Origin: Bryobacterales bacterium
GTDB taxonomy: Bacteria; Acidobacteriota; Terriglobia; Bryobacterales; Bryobacteraceae
Reading direction: 5' to 3'
Length of the DNA: 32,045 bases
Assembly: GCA_025350625.1 (NCBI GenBank)
Contig: JANXXL010000144.1
Location: 1 to 32,045, forward strand
This document shows, piece after piece, positions 1-8,192 of this stretch. Within the stretch, counting starts at the first letter, position 1, and each line of letters opens with the position of its first letter. Below the pieces are notes generated by a model. It was not told where the DNA came from, ran no database searches, and was given only the letters and a program-made list of their open reading frames with translations. The position numbers and the translations under genes were made by a program.

Positions 1-1218
1 TAGTCGCGGCAACTCCATGGCGCCGTGAACTACGATCAGCAGCCCGAATCCCATTGAGAAAAAGAAAAAACGCGGCCACAGATTATGACCTAACGCCAGC
101 ATCGAACCGCCACCGATTAAAGCGGGGAGAATCATAGCCCACGCCGCTCGAGGCTGGCGGCGGAGAATATCGAGGAATCCGGCAGCGACCATGACCGCGC
201 CGCAAAGCAGAATGGCAGAGCTGGCGAAACCGATCCGCAGACTGCGAATACTTTCCGTCACCACCCACAGCGGGTTGGTCCACTCCGAGTCCGGCGACAC
301 CTCCGCCGCGGCGGTGCGCAGAAATTCCGGCAATGCCAGAGCGTAAAGTTGGAGCGCAACGGTGCCGCAAAGCGCGAAGGACGCTGCGGCTCTGGTTAGC
401 TGTGCAAGTTGCCGTCCTGTGCGCAGCCAGACAATCGCGAATATCGCCACATGCGCCGCCACCACGAATAGCATGGTCATGTGAATCCAAAGTCCCATCA
501 CAACCGAAGCGGCGTAAAAGAGCCAGGTGCGCCAAACGTCCCGGTCCATGGCCTCCAGCCATAGCCAAGTCGCCAGAAGCGTAAAGAACAACAGCCCCAT
601 GTACCCGCGAGCATTTCCTGAAAACCAGATGTGATGGTAGGAAACCGTCATCAGTGCGCAGGCCAGCAACGCCTGCGTTTCTCCGATTAGCCGGCGACCC
701 AACAAAAAGAGCGCCCACACGCTTCCCGCGCCAAAGAGCACTGAAGGGAGCCGTAGTGCCCAGGCCTGTTGTCCGAAAATCTGCATGGAGCCATGCGCGA
801 GCAGCGAGTAAAGCAGGTGTTGATTCTGATCCGGGAAGGCAGTGAATATCCAGGCTAATGGAGGGCGGCCGTAGCTCACCATGGTGAGGACTTCATCCAG
901 CCACAGGCATGAATTGAGAGTTGGAATACGTAATAGAACGGCAATGCCGGTGAGTGCCCCGAGCAGTATCCAAGTCCGGCGGCTCATGCCCGCTCCAAGC
1001 GTCCCGCCGTCGGATTGCCGCTTCGCGAAACTCGCAAGCATCAGAATGATTCCGTGCAGAGCTAGAAGCACTCGGAATAGCGTGGGGCCCCAGGCCAGGG
1101 AATGAGGAGCTCGCCCGGACACCTGCTCGAAAAAAGCGTTGGGCACCAGGATCGCCGCGATCGCCAGACCCGCGCCGGCCGCAATCATCAACGGCGAGCG
1201 GATGGCCCTCGCGGTCAT
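1..1218 (-). CDS. GT39/ArnT-like polytopic membrane glycosyltransferase (3' part lies outside the window)
   Basis: This reading frame starts at ATG 1218 and stays open through base 1, so 406 codons are visible and the C-terminus is missing. The protein is strongly hydrophobic with many membrane segments. The first extracytoplasmic loop carries the acidic pair typical of GT-C enzymes (LNSCLWLDEVLTM, D108-E109), and NARGYMG further on resembles the conserved Arg-Tyr region of the PMT/ArnT superfamily. Such enzymes transfer a sugar from a polyprenyl-phosphate donor to an acceptor on the outer face of the membrane; donor and acceptor are unknown here. The start overlaps the stop of the upstream GT2 gene as ATGA, which suggests translational coupling and a donor-maker plus donor-user pair. 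The family call is firm and the substrate unknown. Confidence 0.85.
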   Translation of the reverse strand, partial: MTARAIRSPLMIAAGAGLAIAAILVPNAFFEQVSGRAPHSLAWGPTLFRVLLALHGIILMLASFAKRQSDGGTLGAGMSRRTWILLGALTGIAVLLRIPTLNSCLWLDEVLTMVSYGRPPLAWIFTAFPDQNQHLLYSLLAHGSMQIFGQQAWALRLPSVLFGAGSVWALFLLGRRLIGETQALLACALMTVSYHHIWFSGNARGYMGLLFFTLLATWLWLEAMDRDVWRTWLFYAASVVMGLWIHMTMLFVVAAHVAIFAIVWLRTGRQLAQLTRAAASFALCGTVALQLYALALPEFLRTAAAEVSPDSEWTNPLWVVTESIRSLRIGFASSAILLCGAVMVAAGFLDILRRQPRAAWAMILPALIGGGSMLALGHNLWPRFFFFSMGFGLLIVVHGAMELPRL

Positions 1219-1985
1219 AGCCGCCGACGGTCGGCGTCCGCCACGGGCGCTTGCGCCAGCCGCCGGTTCCATAACTGCCGGCGGACCCGGAGTACACCTT
1301 TGATATCGTCCCAACCGGTCCGGAAGATTTTGACCCGGCTGTCGTCGTCTTCTTCCCAAACCACCGGAATATCTTTAATCCGGTAGCCCTGTTTTTCCGC
1401 AAGCACCAGCAATTCCGTGTCGAAAAACCAGGTTTGATCCTCGATTTTCGGGACGATCGCCTCGACGGCGCGGCGGCTTACGGCCTTAAAACCGCACTGC
1501 GCGTCGCTGAATTTTGTAAACAGCACCGCCTTGACCAGCAGGTTGTAGATTCGCGAGATAACCTCACGCTTGAATGACCGGGTCGTGCGCGATCCTGACA
1601 TGAGCCTGGATCCCGTGGCGACGTCGTAGCCTTCATAAGCGATTGCGCTAAGCAACGCCGGCAGATGCTCCAGGCGGGTTGAAAGATCGACGTCCATGTA
1701 GCACACGATATCAGCTTTGCTTTGCAGCCACGCGTGCCGTAGCGCGCGCCCGCGGCCTCTTTGCAGCAGGTGAATAAACTTCACGTCATGGTGCTCGGCG
1801 GCGAGTTGTTCTGCCACTTGCTGTGTGCCATCCGTCGATCCGTTATCCACGACCACGATCTGCCACCCGTAACGAGCATAGGCGCACAGGAAACCACGGA
1901 CGGTTTCAACGCTTCTACGCAGCACATGCGCTTCGTTAAGAACCGGTATAACTACGTCGACAGTGAAATTAACGTCATCCTTCAT
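1215..1985 (-). CDS. GT2 glycosyltransferase, polyprenyl-phosphate glucose/mannose synthase type
   Basis: This is a 256-residue GT2 (GT-A fold) protein without an obvious membrane domain. Visible motifs are VVIPVLNEAH (11-20), VVDNGSTDGT (45-54), the metal-binding CYMDVDLST (D98, D100) and GSR (125-127), followed by SDAQCGFKA and WFFDTELL. This motif set is that of ALG5/DPM1-like enzymes, which move a sugar from a nucleotide sugar to dolichyl or undecaprenyl phosphate. The frame is open far upstream, but the family N-terminus begins right after ATG 1985; no strong ribosome binding site is seen there. The stop overlaps the start of the GT39-like gene by ATGA, so the product is likely the lipid-linked donor for that enzyme (inference). 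The class is confident, the sugar unknown. Confidence 0.88.
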   Translation of the reverse strand: MKDDVNFTVDVVIPVLNEAHVLRRSVETVRGFLCAYARYGWQIVVVDNGSTDGTQQVAEQLAAEHHDVKFIHLLQRGRGRALRHAWLQSKADIVCYMDVDLSTRLEHLPALLSAIAYEGYDVATGSRLMSGSRTTRSFKREVISRIYNLLVKAVLFTKFSDAQCGFKAVSRRAVEAIVPKIEDQTWFFDTELLVLAEKQGYRIKDIPVVWEEDDDSRVKIFRTGWDDIKGVLRVRRQLWNRRLAQAPVADADRRRL

Positions 1986-2125
1986 GATGGGCTCGCTTGA
2001 GGAAACCAGGCTGGCAAAGGCACTTGATGTTCCAAATCCGGGCCATAACAATCGACCGTTTTTCAGCTCCCCGCCAAAGCTGGATAATCCCAAAGAACCT
2101 CTCTGTTTCCAAAGCTTTGGTATGT
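1986..2125. other. Intergenic gap with a 12-base palindrome just past a stop codon
   Basis: The 140-base gap separates two minus-strand genes. CCAAAGCTTTGG (2109-2120) is a perfect palindrome five bases beyond the stop of the membrane protein gene, and a second CTTTGG-type arm (CCCAAAG on the plus strand) follows downstream, so the minus-strand RNA could form alternative small hairpins. There is no T-run, so I do not call a terminator. No promoter is evident. Confidence 0.3.
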
Positions 2126-3718
2126 CTAATGGCTGAGCGCCGCGAATTCGGTGTGTTCTTCCGTCTGCGTGCTGGCCGGAACGGAAACTCCCGGCCACCA
2201 AATCACGCAAATCAACGCCACTGCGACCGCAAACACCGGCAATGGAGAAACGCCCAAAGAGGCGTAGTCGCCGTACTGCCCGCTCATCCGAGAGATCACC
2301 GTCAGCGCGGGTAATTGGAAGCCCCCGATGAATACGTGCAGAAGCGGATCGAGTACGCCCACACCACGCTCGACATCGCGGTACATAGCCATTGACCAAG
2401 CCTCCATAACGGCGATGATTGAGAACATATAAGCGACGCGCCGCGGCAGGCGAACCAGCACAATCGCGGCAGAGACGAAGAGGAAAGGCAGTAGCGGCGC
2501 CAGATAACGCAGCCCGTTGTTAAATTGCAGGCGCACATAGCTAATTCCCCCGCAAAACAGCCATAGGCCCAGCGGAACCAGCATCAACACCAGGAACTCT
2601 CGTGTAGGCAAGACTTTTTTAACTCCGCGATTGAACCACGGAGCCAGCAACGCTATGAGCAAAAGCGGGCAGGTTGCAAAAAGGCCATACCGGTAATCGA
2701 CCAATAGCAGCCGGAGCAATTCTGGTTGTGGCAACGAAAAGCCCTGATACCCGATGTCGATCCATTCTACTGGCAGCATCCAGTGCTGTCCGGGAAGGAA
2801 CGGATTGCCGAAACTCTGCCACTGGTAGAGCCACAAAAGCAGGATGGGGCCGGCCGCTCCTAAAGCAAAGGTTGCGGATTTGCGTATAACGTGCTGAACC
2901 TGCTTCTCTTCCCACGCCTTGACAACTCCGTAACAGAATAGAATTGCCAACAGGACCACCCCCGAATAATCCAGCAGCAGCGCCGTTCCCCCAGCGAGTC
3001 CTCCCAGAAAATATCGACGATTTTCCCCCCAGCGAGTGGACTCGCCAGGATTCCACATCGCCAGGAACCCCATAAACGAAAGGTGGCCCAGGATCATGTT
3101 GTGGTTCAGAAAACCGGTTCGGAAAAACACCGGCGTGCCAAACGCATAAAGCAATGCCAGCAAGAGTCCTGTCCTGTCGGAACCAAAAATTCGGCGCAAA
3201 AGGTAGAACATAGCCACTACACCCACGGCGGAGATAGGCGCCATGCAAAAGACCTGCATAACCACCGCTGCAAGGCCGAATTTCACATCCAGCCCCCGCC
3301 GCCAAGCCTCGCGGTAAAACTCCCTCGCCATGGGCCAGGGCGAGTTGTACTGCGGGGGCTCCTTCAGTCCGCTGGCAGCGCGGCTGCGGTTTACCTTTTC
3401 GACAACGCGATCGATCACGGGGCGGCTTAAAAAATAAGGTACCGCGCCCAGCATGGACGCGCCCGGATTGGCCCCGATATGCCAACCGAATCCCTTTTTC
3501 TCAAAAAGATCGGAATGCATATTGGCATAGTCGTCCACCCGGAATGAAAGGTGGTCGCCGATAGCGAGCGCCAGGTAAATCTCCCGAACCGTGTTCGTTG
3601 CCAGATGAATGGAGTAAATAAGCCAGCAGGTGAGGAAAAGACGTACGGCTAAGCCTTGGGTAGGAAAGATCCAGCGCTTGGGAGTGCCAAGCACACTACT
3701 GCCTCCGAACTGAGCCAT
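2126..3718 (-). CDS. Large polytopic membrane protein, putative GT-C glycosyltransferase (paralogue of 11991-13463)
   Basis: The 530-residue protein has roughly ten hydrophobic segments starting near residue 25 (FLTCWLIYSI). ATG 3718 is preceded by GGAAGGGGAAT, a good ribosome binding site. I see no classical WLDE motif, but the first large loop is acidic (RVDDYANMHSD). It shares ordered blocks with the plus-strand gene at 11991: FLTCWL.Y, NPGAS..GA.P, LLDYSGVV, the LNHN region, and GLFA.CP.LL. The two are clearly paralogues of one family. By topology and neighbours it is probably a GT-C type transferase or a polymer-handling membrane protein; this is inferred, not shown by a catalytic motif. 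It heads the minus-strand group and is divergent from the SDR gene at 3790. Confidence 0.8.
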   Translation of the reverse strand: MAQFGGSSVLGTPKRWIFPTQGLAVRLFLTCWLIYSIHLATNTVREIYLALAIGDHLSFRVDDYANMHSDLFEKKGFGWHIGANPGASMLGAVPYFLSRPVIDRVVEKVNRSRAASGLKEPPQYNSPWPMAREFYREAWRRGLDVKFGLAAVVMQVFCMAPISAVGVVAMFYLLRRIFGSDRTGLLLALLYAFGTPVFFRTGFLNHNMILGHLSFMGFLAMWNPGESTRWGENRRYFLGGLAGGTALLLDYSGVVLLAILFCYGVVKAWEEKQVQHVIRKSATFALGAAGPILLLWLYQWQSFGNPFLPGQHWMLPVEWIDIGYQGFSLPQPELLRLLLVDYRYGLFATCPLLLIALLAPWFNRGVKKVLPTREFLVLMLVPLGLWLFCGGISYVRLQFNNGLRYLAPLLPFLFVSAAIVLVRLPRRVAYMFSIIAVMEAWSMAMYRDVERGVGVLDPLLHVFIGGFQLPALTVISRMSGQYGDYASLGVSPLPVFAVAVALICVIWWPGVSVPASTQTEEHTEFAALSH

Positions 3719-3789
3719 ATTCCCCTTCCGGTGAGCAAATCTGGGACCATAGAGCGCGTTCGGTCCTTCGTTTGCCAGAATACCTAGGT
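3719..3789. promoter_or_regulatory. Divergent intergenic region, presumed start of both strands' transcription
   Basis: Only 71 bases separate the divergent starts at 3718 (minus) and 3790 (plus). Genes on both sides run away from it, so promoters in both directions are expected here or inside the flanking coding sequence. The minus-strand ribosome binding site (GGAAGGGG) is visible. I cannot support a specific -35/-10 pair in either direction. Confidence 0.35.
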
Positions 3790-5112
3790 ATGAATGGCTT
3801 GATCTTTCTGACCGGGGCGACCGGTTTCTTGGGCAGTCGCGTTCTAACGCGCCTCTCCCGGAACCCGCAGCAGACGGTCATCTGTCTGATTCGCGGGACA
3901 CCGCCCAGCGGCCATCCCCCGAATGTCCACTTCGTGCGGGGCGATTTGCTCGAACCAGCCTTATATACCCAAGCTCTAACCGAGTGCGACACGGTCTTAC
4001 ATCTGGCCGCTGCCACCGGGAAAAACGCGCCCGCTGAGTATATGCGTGTAAACCGCGATGGAACCAAAGCGCTTCTCGATGCCGCAAGGCGGGCCGGTGT
4101 CGAACGATTTCTGTTCGTGAGCACGATCGCCGTGAAATTTCCCGATAAGTCCCACTATTATTACGCACAATCGAAACAACTGGCCGAGGAAGCGATCATG
4201 CAAAGCGAGCTGCAGTGGACTATCGTGAGACCGACCATGATCTTCGGCAGCGGATCACCCGTGCTTGAGGGGCTGGCGCGGTTGGCTACGCTGCCGTTGG
4301 TGCCGGTTTTTGGCGACGGCCGCGCCCTTGTGCAGCCGATTTTCGTGGACGATCTTGCCGACTGTCTGACCGAGATGTGCGACACCCGGGATCTCGCCGG
4401 CCAGACCATCGAAATCGGCGCACCAGAGGTACTGAGCATCGAGAATTTGTTGCTGCGCATTCGGCGTGGAAAGACAACGGTTCTGCACTTGCCGGCGCGG
4501 CCTATCTCCGTGTCATTGGGTTTTTTGGAAACGTTTTTGCGACCCGTGCTCCCAATTACCGCCGGGCAATTGTGCTCCTTTACCAACGACGGGACCATTA
4601 CAGCAAGCCCATGGGTTAGAGACCGCCAGACGCGGATGAAGGGCATCGACGAGATGCTAGGATTGTCGCAAACGGGCTTGGCTACCCGTCAAGTAGATCA
4701 GATCGAGCGGGAATGCCGGACCTATTCACGGTGCTTGATCGGACAAGATCCCTCCGGCTACGTGATCGAGAAATATCGAATTTTTCACCAACAATTAGAA
4801 ACCGATTTGGCGCTCGACCGATTCGACCGGTACCTGATAGCCGCGTCCGCACGGTCGCCCTTGTGGGCGCGTCTCGCCGACAGCTACGCCAGTCTGTTGC
4901 GTAAGAACTCCGGTGTCCGCAAGAAGCTGGTCCTGACCCTGGCGCTGCTCGAGTGCACGCCCCCTAGTTTCGCGGCCCTCGATCGGGTTCCTCGCGGCGG
5001 TCCCTTGGGCGCCCTATTCCGGCTCGGATTCGGCGCCATGCAGTACGCGTTTACGTTGTTGCTGGCGGCAATCATTTTCACGCCCGCACGCCTGTGGATG
5101 AGCGAGCGTTGA
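3790..5112 (+). CDS. Extended SDR (NAD-dependent epimerase/dehydratase) with long C-terminal extension and hydrophobic tail
   Basis: The product has 440 residues from ATG 3790; an in-frame TTG at 3772 is possible, but the Rossmann strand begins directly at the ATG (MNGLIFLTGATGFLG, glycine motif at 9-15). The catalytic pair is Y125-x3-K129 (YAQSK), with STIAV upstream supplying the serine. The family acts on nucleotide sugars or sterol/lipid alcohols using NAD(P). The SDR domain ends near residue 290. The remaining 150 residues match no family I recognise and end in a hydrophobic stretch (about 417-436, MQYAFTLLLAAIIF) before a short basic tail, suggesting membrane attachment. The stop overlaps the start of the GMC oxidoreductase gene (TGATG), so the two are probably co-translated and may act on one substrate. 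Confidence 0.85.
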   Translation: MNGLIFLTGATGFLGSRVLTRLSRNPQQTVICLIRGTPPSGHPPNVHFVRGDLLEPALYTQALTECDTVLHLAAATGKNAPAEYMRVNRDGTKALLDAARRAGVERFLFVSTIAVKFPDKSHYYYAQSKQLAEEAIMQSELQWTIVRPTMIFGSGSPVLEGLARLATLPLVPVFGDGRALVQPIFVDDLADCLTEMCDTRDLAGQTIEIGAPEVLSIENLLLRIRRGKTTVLHLPARPISVSLGFLETFLRPVLPITAGQLCSFTNDGTITASPWVRDRQTRMKGIDEMLGLSQTGLATRQVDQIERECRTYSRCLIGQDPSGYVIEKYRIFHQQLETDLALDRFDRYLIAASARSPLWARLADSYASLLRKNSGVRKKLVLTLALLECTPPSFAALDRVPRGGPLGALFRLGFGAMQYAFTLLLAAIIFTPARLWMSER

Positions 5113-6716
5113 TGGATCATCCCATTGTTGTAGTAGGCTCCGGAGCGAGCGGGATTCATTTCGCACTTACGGCTCTACGCAAAGGGCGGAGTGTGCTGAT
5201 GCTGGACGTGGGCCATAAAGGCTCCGAGACGGTGCGCCCGGGCGATACCCTAAACGGTTTAAAGCAAAACCTTTCGGACCCGGCCGCCTATTTCCTGGGA
5301 ACACGATATCAGTCTTTGGTGTTGCCGGGCAATGCCGGTGAGTACTACGCATTCCCTCCCGCGAAAGAGCACGTGTTCCGGACTCGCAGCGAATTTCAAA
5401 TGCAGTCGCATGGATTTTCGCCGCTCCACTCATTCGCCGCAGGGGGCTTGGCCGAGGTATGGACTGGCGGTTCCTATCCTTTCGACGATCGCGATCTGAC
5501 GGCGTTTCCTTTTGGATACCAGGAACTCGGCCCGTATTACACTCGTGTGGCGCAGCAGATCGGAGTCACCGGTACCGAGGACGATATGGCCGCCGTGTTT
5601 CCCTTGCATGGCGGCCTCATGGAGCCGCTCGATCTGGACGGCCATTCCGCAGCACTGCTAGCGGCCTACGGGAAGCACCGTGCCGATTTGCAGGAGCGCT
5701 TTCACTGCCGCATGGGCCGTGCGCGCGTCGCGGTCCTCAGCCGCGATCTGAACGGCAGAAAGAAATGTAGCTACTCCGGACGTTGCTTGTGGGGATGTCC
5801 GAACCTATCGCTCTACACCCCTTCGGTGACCCTTGCAGAGTGCCGCGAATTCCCGAATTTCCAGTATTGCGCGGGACTTTACGTGGACCATTTCCGCATG
5901 GACGGCGCGGGCAAAGTCACAGCCGTAGTGGCGCATTCGGCGGACGGGCAGACGCGGGAATTCGCAGCTACTTCGCTGGTCTTAGCCGCTGGAACGCTCT
6001 GCTCGGCCAGGATCTTTCTCGAGTCAATGTATCGAGACACCGGTAAGGTCGCAGAACTTCGCGGCGTCATGGACAACCGCCAGATCCTGATGCCGTTCGT
6101 GAATCTGAAGATGCTCGGCAAGCCCTGGAATCCCGAGACCTATCAGTACCACCAGGTAGCCATGTCGGTGCGAACGCCGGAGACTGGCGATGCCGTTCAC
6201 GGCCTGATTACTACCTTGAAAACCGCGCTCGTTCATCCTCTGGTGCAGACCCTCCCGTTCGACCTGGGAACGGCCGCCTCCGCATTCCGCAATATCCATG
6301 GGGCGCTGGGAATGATAAATATAAACTTTGCCGATCACCCTCGCGACAACAACTACATTACCCTCGATACTGACAGTACTCCCCACAAGCTGGCGATTCA
6401 TTACCGTCCCGAGGATTCCGAGCCGCAGAGACTGAAACGCACCATTACCGATTTTAGGAACATTTTGCGGAAGTTAGGCTGTTTTGCGCCCAGCCGGACG
6501 GTTCACATCCGTCCCATGGGAGCGAGCGTCCACTATGCCGGCACTTTCCCCATGACGGATACCCCCGGGCCGAACACCTGCACAAAATACGGCGCCAGCC
6601 GCGACGTCGAGAATCTATATTATGCGGATGGCAGCACCTTCCCAGACCTCCCGGCCAAGAACCTTACTTTTACCTTGATGGCAAACGCTACCCGGATCGC
6701 AGAAGAGGCTTTCTAG
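5112..6716 (+). CDS. GMC-family FAD-dependent oxidoreductase
   Basis: The 534-residue protein opens with the FAD-binding motif VVVGSGASG (GxGxxG at 9-14) and ends with the GMC C-terminal domain: H474 in SVHYAGTFPM and N517 in AKNLTFTLMA fit the usual His/Asn catalytic pair, with NLYYADGSTFP between them. A Cys cluster C219-x5-C225-x3-C229 (CSYSGRCLWGCP) lies between the domains. GMC enzymes oxidise alcohols, including sugar hydroxyls; the substrate here is unknown. ATG 5112 overlaps the TGA of the upstream SDR gene; an in-frame GTG at 5094 is less likely because the FAD strand starts right after the ATG. An oxidation by this enzyme followed by reduction by the SDR is a reasonable guess for the pair. 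Confidence 0.9.
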   Translation: MDHPIVVVGSGASGIHFALTALRKGRSVLMLDVGHKGSETVRPGDTLNGLKQNLSDPAAYFLGTRYQSLVLPGNAGEYYAFPPAKEHVFRTRSEFQMQSHGFSPLHSFAAGGLAEVWTGGSYPFDDRDLTAFPFGYQELGPYYTRVAQQIGVTGTEDDMAAVFPLHGGLMEPLDLDGHSAALLAAYGKHRADLQERFHCRMGRARVAVLSRDLNGRKKCSYSGRCLWGCPNLSLYTPSVTLAECREFPNFQYCAGLYVDHFRMDGAGKVTAVVAHSADGQTREFAATSLVLAAGTLCSARIFLESMYRDTGKVAELRGVMDNRQILMPFVNLKMLGKPWNPETYQYHQVAMSVRTPETGDAVHGLITTLKTALVHPLVQTLPFDLGTAASAFRNIHGALGMININFADHPRDNNYITLDTDSTPHKLAIHYRPEDSEPQRLKRTITDFRNILRKLGCFAPSRTVHIRPMGASVHYAGTFPMTDTPGPNTCTKYGASRDVENLYYADGSTFPDLPAKNLTFTLMANATRIAEEAF

Positions 6717-6857
6717 ACTGGGTGGACTCCGAAACGGCAGAAAGAATCCCAAACCTTGGGATGTTCGCCGCACATTTTGTACGCTCGTGCGGCAAAGCTT
6801 GTCCGAATGGAATCATTGGACTGGCATCGGACGTGCACTCGCGAGTGAGTCCCTGCA
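6717..6857. promoter_or_regulatory. Structured leader between two operon parts: two hairpins and a palindrome
   Basis: The gap contains three inverted repeats in a row. ATCCCAA/TTGGGAT (6746-6752 and 6756-6762) is a 7-bp stem with a 3-base loop. GCCGCAC/GTGCGGC (6767-6773 and 6787-6793) is a 7-bp stem with a 13-base loop. CACTCGCGAGTG (6836-6847) is a perfect 12-base palindrome ending ten bases before the ATG at 6858, where it would cover the ribosome binding region. There is no T-run after either hairpin, so a simple intrinsic terminator is not supported; an RNA leader or operator is possible. Confidence 0.45.
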
Positions 6858-8192
6858 ATGGCTGCTTCGATCTCGGTTATCGTGCCGGTCTACAACTCAG
6901 CGGGATATTTGCATACATGTCTGGAACACCTGCGCCGCTCGAGTTTAACCGATTACGAATGTATTGTAGTGGACGACGGGTCTACCGATACGTCGGCCGA
7001 CGTAGCACGCCAGTTCGGCGTGACTGTTTTATCCACCGACAAGCGCCGCGGACCGGCTTTTGCCCGTAATCTCGGAGCGAAGTCATCTCACGGCGACATC
7101 CTGTTTTTCATCGATGCCGATGTCTGCGTAGCGGCGAACACGTTAGACCGCGTGAGCGCGAATTTTGAGCAGGACGCGGACCTGGCTGCGGTGATGGGGT
7201 CCTACGACGACGAACCCGACTCCCAGGATTTCTTGTCGCTCTATAAGAACCTCATGCACTGTTACGTTCATCACAACTCCAAGCGTGAGGCGTGCACTTT
7301 CTGGAGCGGATGCGGAGCCATCCGCAAAACGGTCTTCCTCGAAGCCAGCGGATTCGATGAATCCTACGACCGGCCGGCCATTGAAGACATCGAACTGGGC
7401 TACCGGCTCAAAGCCGCAGGGAAGAAACTAGCGCTCGACACCACCATGCTGGTGAGGCATCTGAAGCGCTGGAGCTTTTTCGGTCTGGTGAAAACCGACA
7501 TCCTGGACCGCGGCATTCCCTGGACGGAGTTGATCCTGCGCGACCGGCATCTGCCGAATGACCTGAACCTGCAACTCAGCCAGCGCGTCAGCGTCGCTCT
7601 GGTATTCCTGCTGATTGGTGTGGCGGGATTTACGGCTCTTTACGAAGGGCGCTCGTTTGTGCTCGCGCTGTTGACGCTTCTGTTTTTGTTCCTGGCGCAA
7701 TTTGGAGTGGAAAGTACCTGGAAGTCGCAGCCCAAGGCGGTGATCGGCACGCTGGTGCTAGTCAGTTCAATTGTTTACCTGGCGTATCAAAATAACAGCC
7801 GCTGGCTGATTCCTCCGGTGCTGCTGGCTTACGCGCTGTTGTTTATCCGCCACCGCTACGCCTTCATTTCAGCGCGGCGGCGCAAAATAACGGGCTTCTT
7901 CTGCGGCGGATATCTTCTTTTCGTCATGCTTTTTGTGCTGGTTTATTTGCCGCACCATCCGTTAGTGTTCCTGTGCTACCTGATGTTAAGCGTGATCATA
8001 TTGTTGAACACGCAATTCTATGTTTTTCTGGCTGGCCGCACTGGCCGTCTTCTGGCATTGGCGGCGATTCCCTTCCATCTTCTATTTCACTTCTACAATG
8101 GAATCTCATTCATGATCGGAGTCGTCCGTCATGTATTCCGGCGGGTTTTTTCGACACGGCCCAAGAGCATTCCGGCTTCGCAGGATCCATGA
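6858..8192 (+). CDS. GT2 glycosyltransferase with C-terminal multi-pass membrane domain
   Basis: The protein has 444 residues. The GT-A domain occupies about 1-240, with ISVIVPVYNS (5-14), VVDDGSTD (37-44), FFIDADVC (DxD at 86-88) and IEDIELGYRL (E176-D177). Residues 245-430 form several membrane segments. This arrangement is shared with processive and membrane-bound GT2 enzymes; the QxxRW motif of cellulose/hyaluronan-type synthases is not visible, so single-sugar transfer is at least as likely. It starts a run of seven genes with no intergenic bases; its stop overlaps the deacetylase start (ATGA at 8189). The GT2 plus deacetylase pairing recalls poly-N-acetylglucosamine systems, but only loosely. 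Confidence 0.88.
   Translation: MAASISVIVPVYNSAGYLHTCLEHLRRSSLTDYECIVVDDGSTDTSADVARQFGVTVLSTDKRRGPAFARNLGAKSSHGDILFFIDADVCVAANTLDRVSANFEQDADLAAVMGSYDDEPDSQDFLSLYKNLMHCYVHHNSKREACTFWSGCGAIRKTVFLEASGFDESYDRPAIEDIELGYRLKAAGKKLALDTTMLVRHLKRWSFFGLVKTDILDRGIPWTELILRDRHLPNDLNLQLSQRVSVALVFLLIGVAGFTALYEGRSFVLALLTLLFLFLAQFGVESTWKSQPKAVIGTLVLVSSIVYLAYQNNSRWLIPPVLLAYALLFIRHRYAFISARRRKITGFFCGGYLLFVMLFVLVYLPHHPLVFLCYLMLSVIILLNTQFYVFLAGRTGRLLALAAIPFHLLFHFYNGISFMIGVVRHVFRRVFSTRPKSIPASQDP

Noticed and set aside
893-1402. A 169-codon minus-strand frame overlapping the GT39-like gene and the GT2 gene
   Set aside because: It is a shadow: the real genes in the other frames carry clear family motifs (WLDE, GT2 signatures) and an ATGA junction.
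2619-3485. A 288-codon minus-strand frame inside the membrane protein gene
   Set aside because: Out-of-frame reading of a well-supported gene; arginine- and glycine-rich with no motif.
6746-6793. The two hairpins after the GMC gene as a rho-independent terminator
   Set aside because: Neither is followed by a T-run; kept only as a structured leader.
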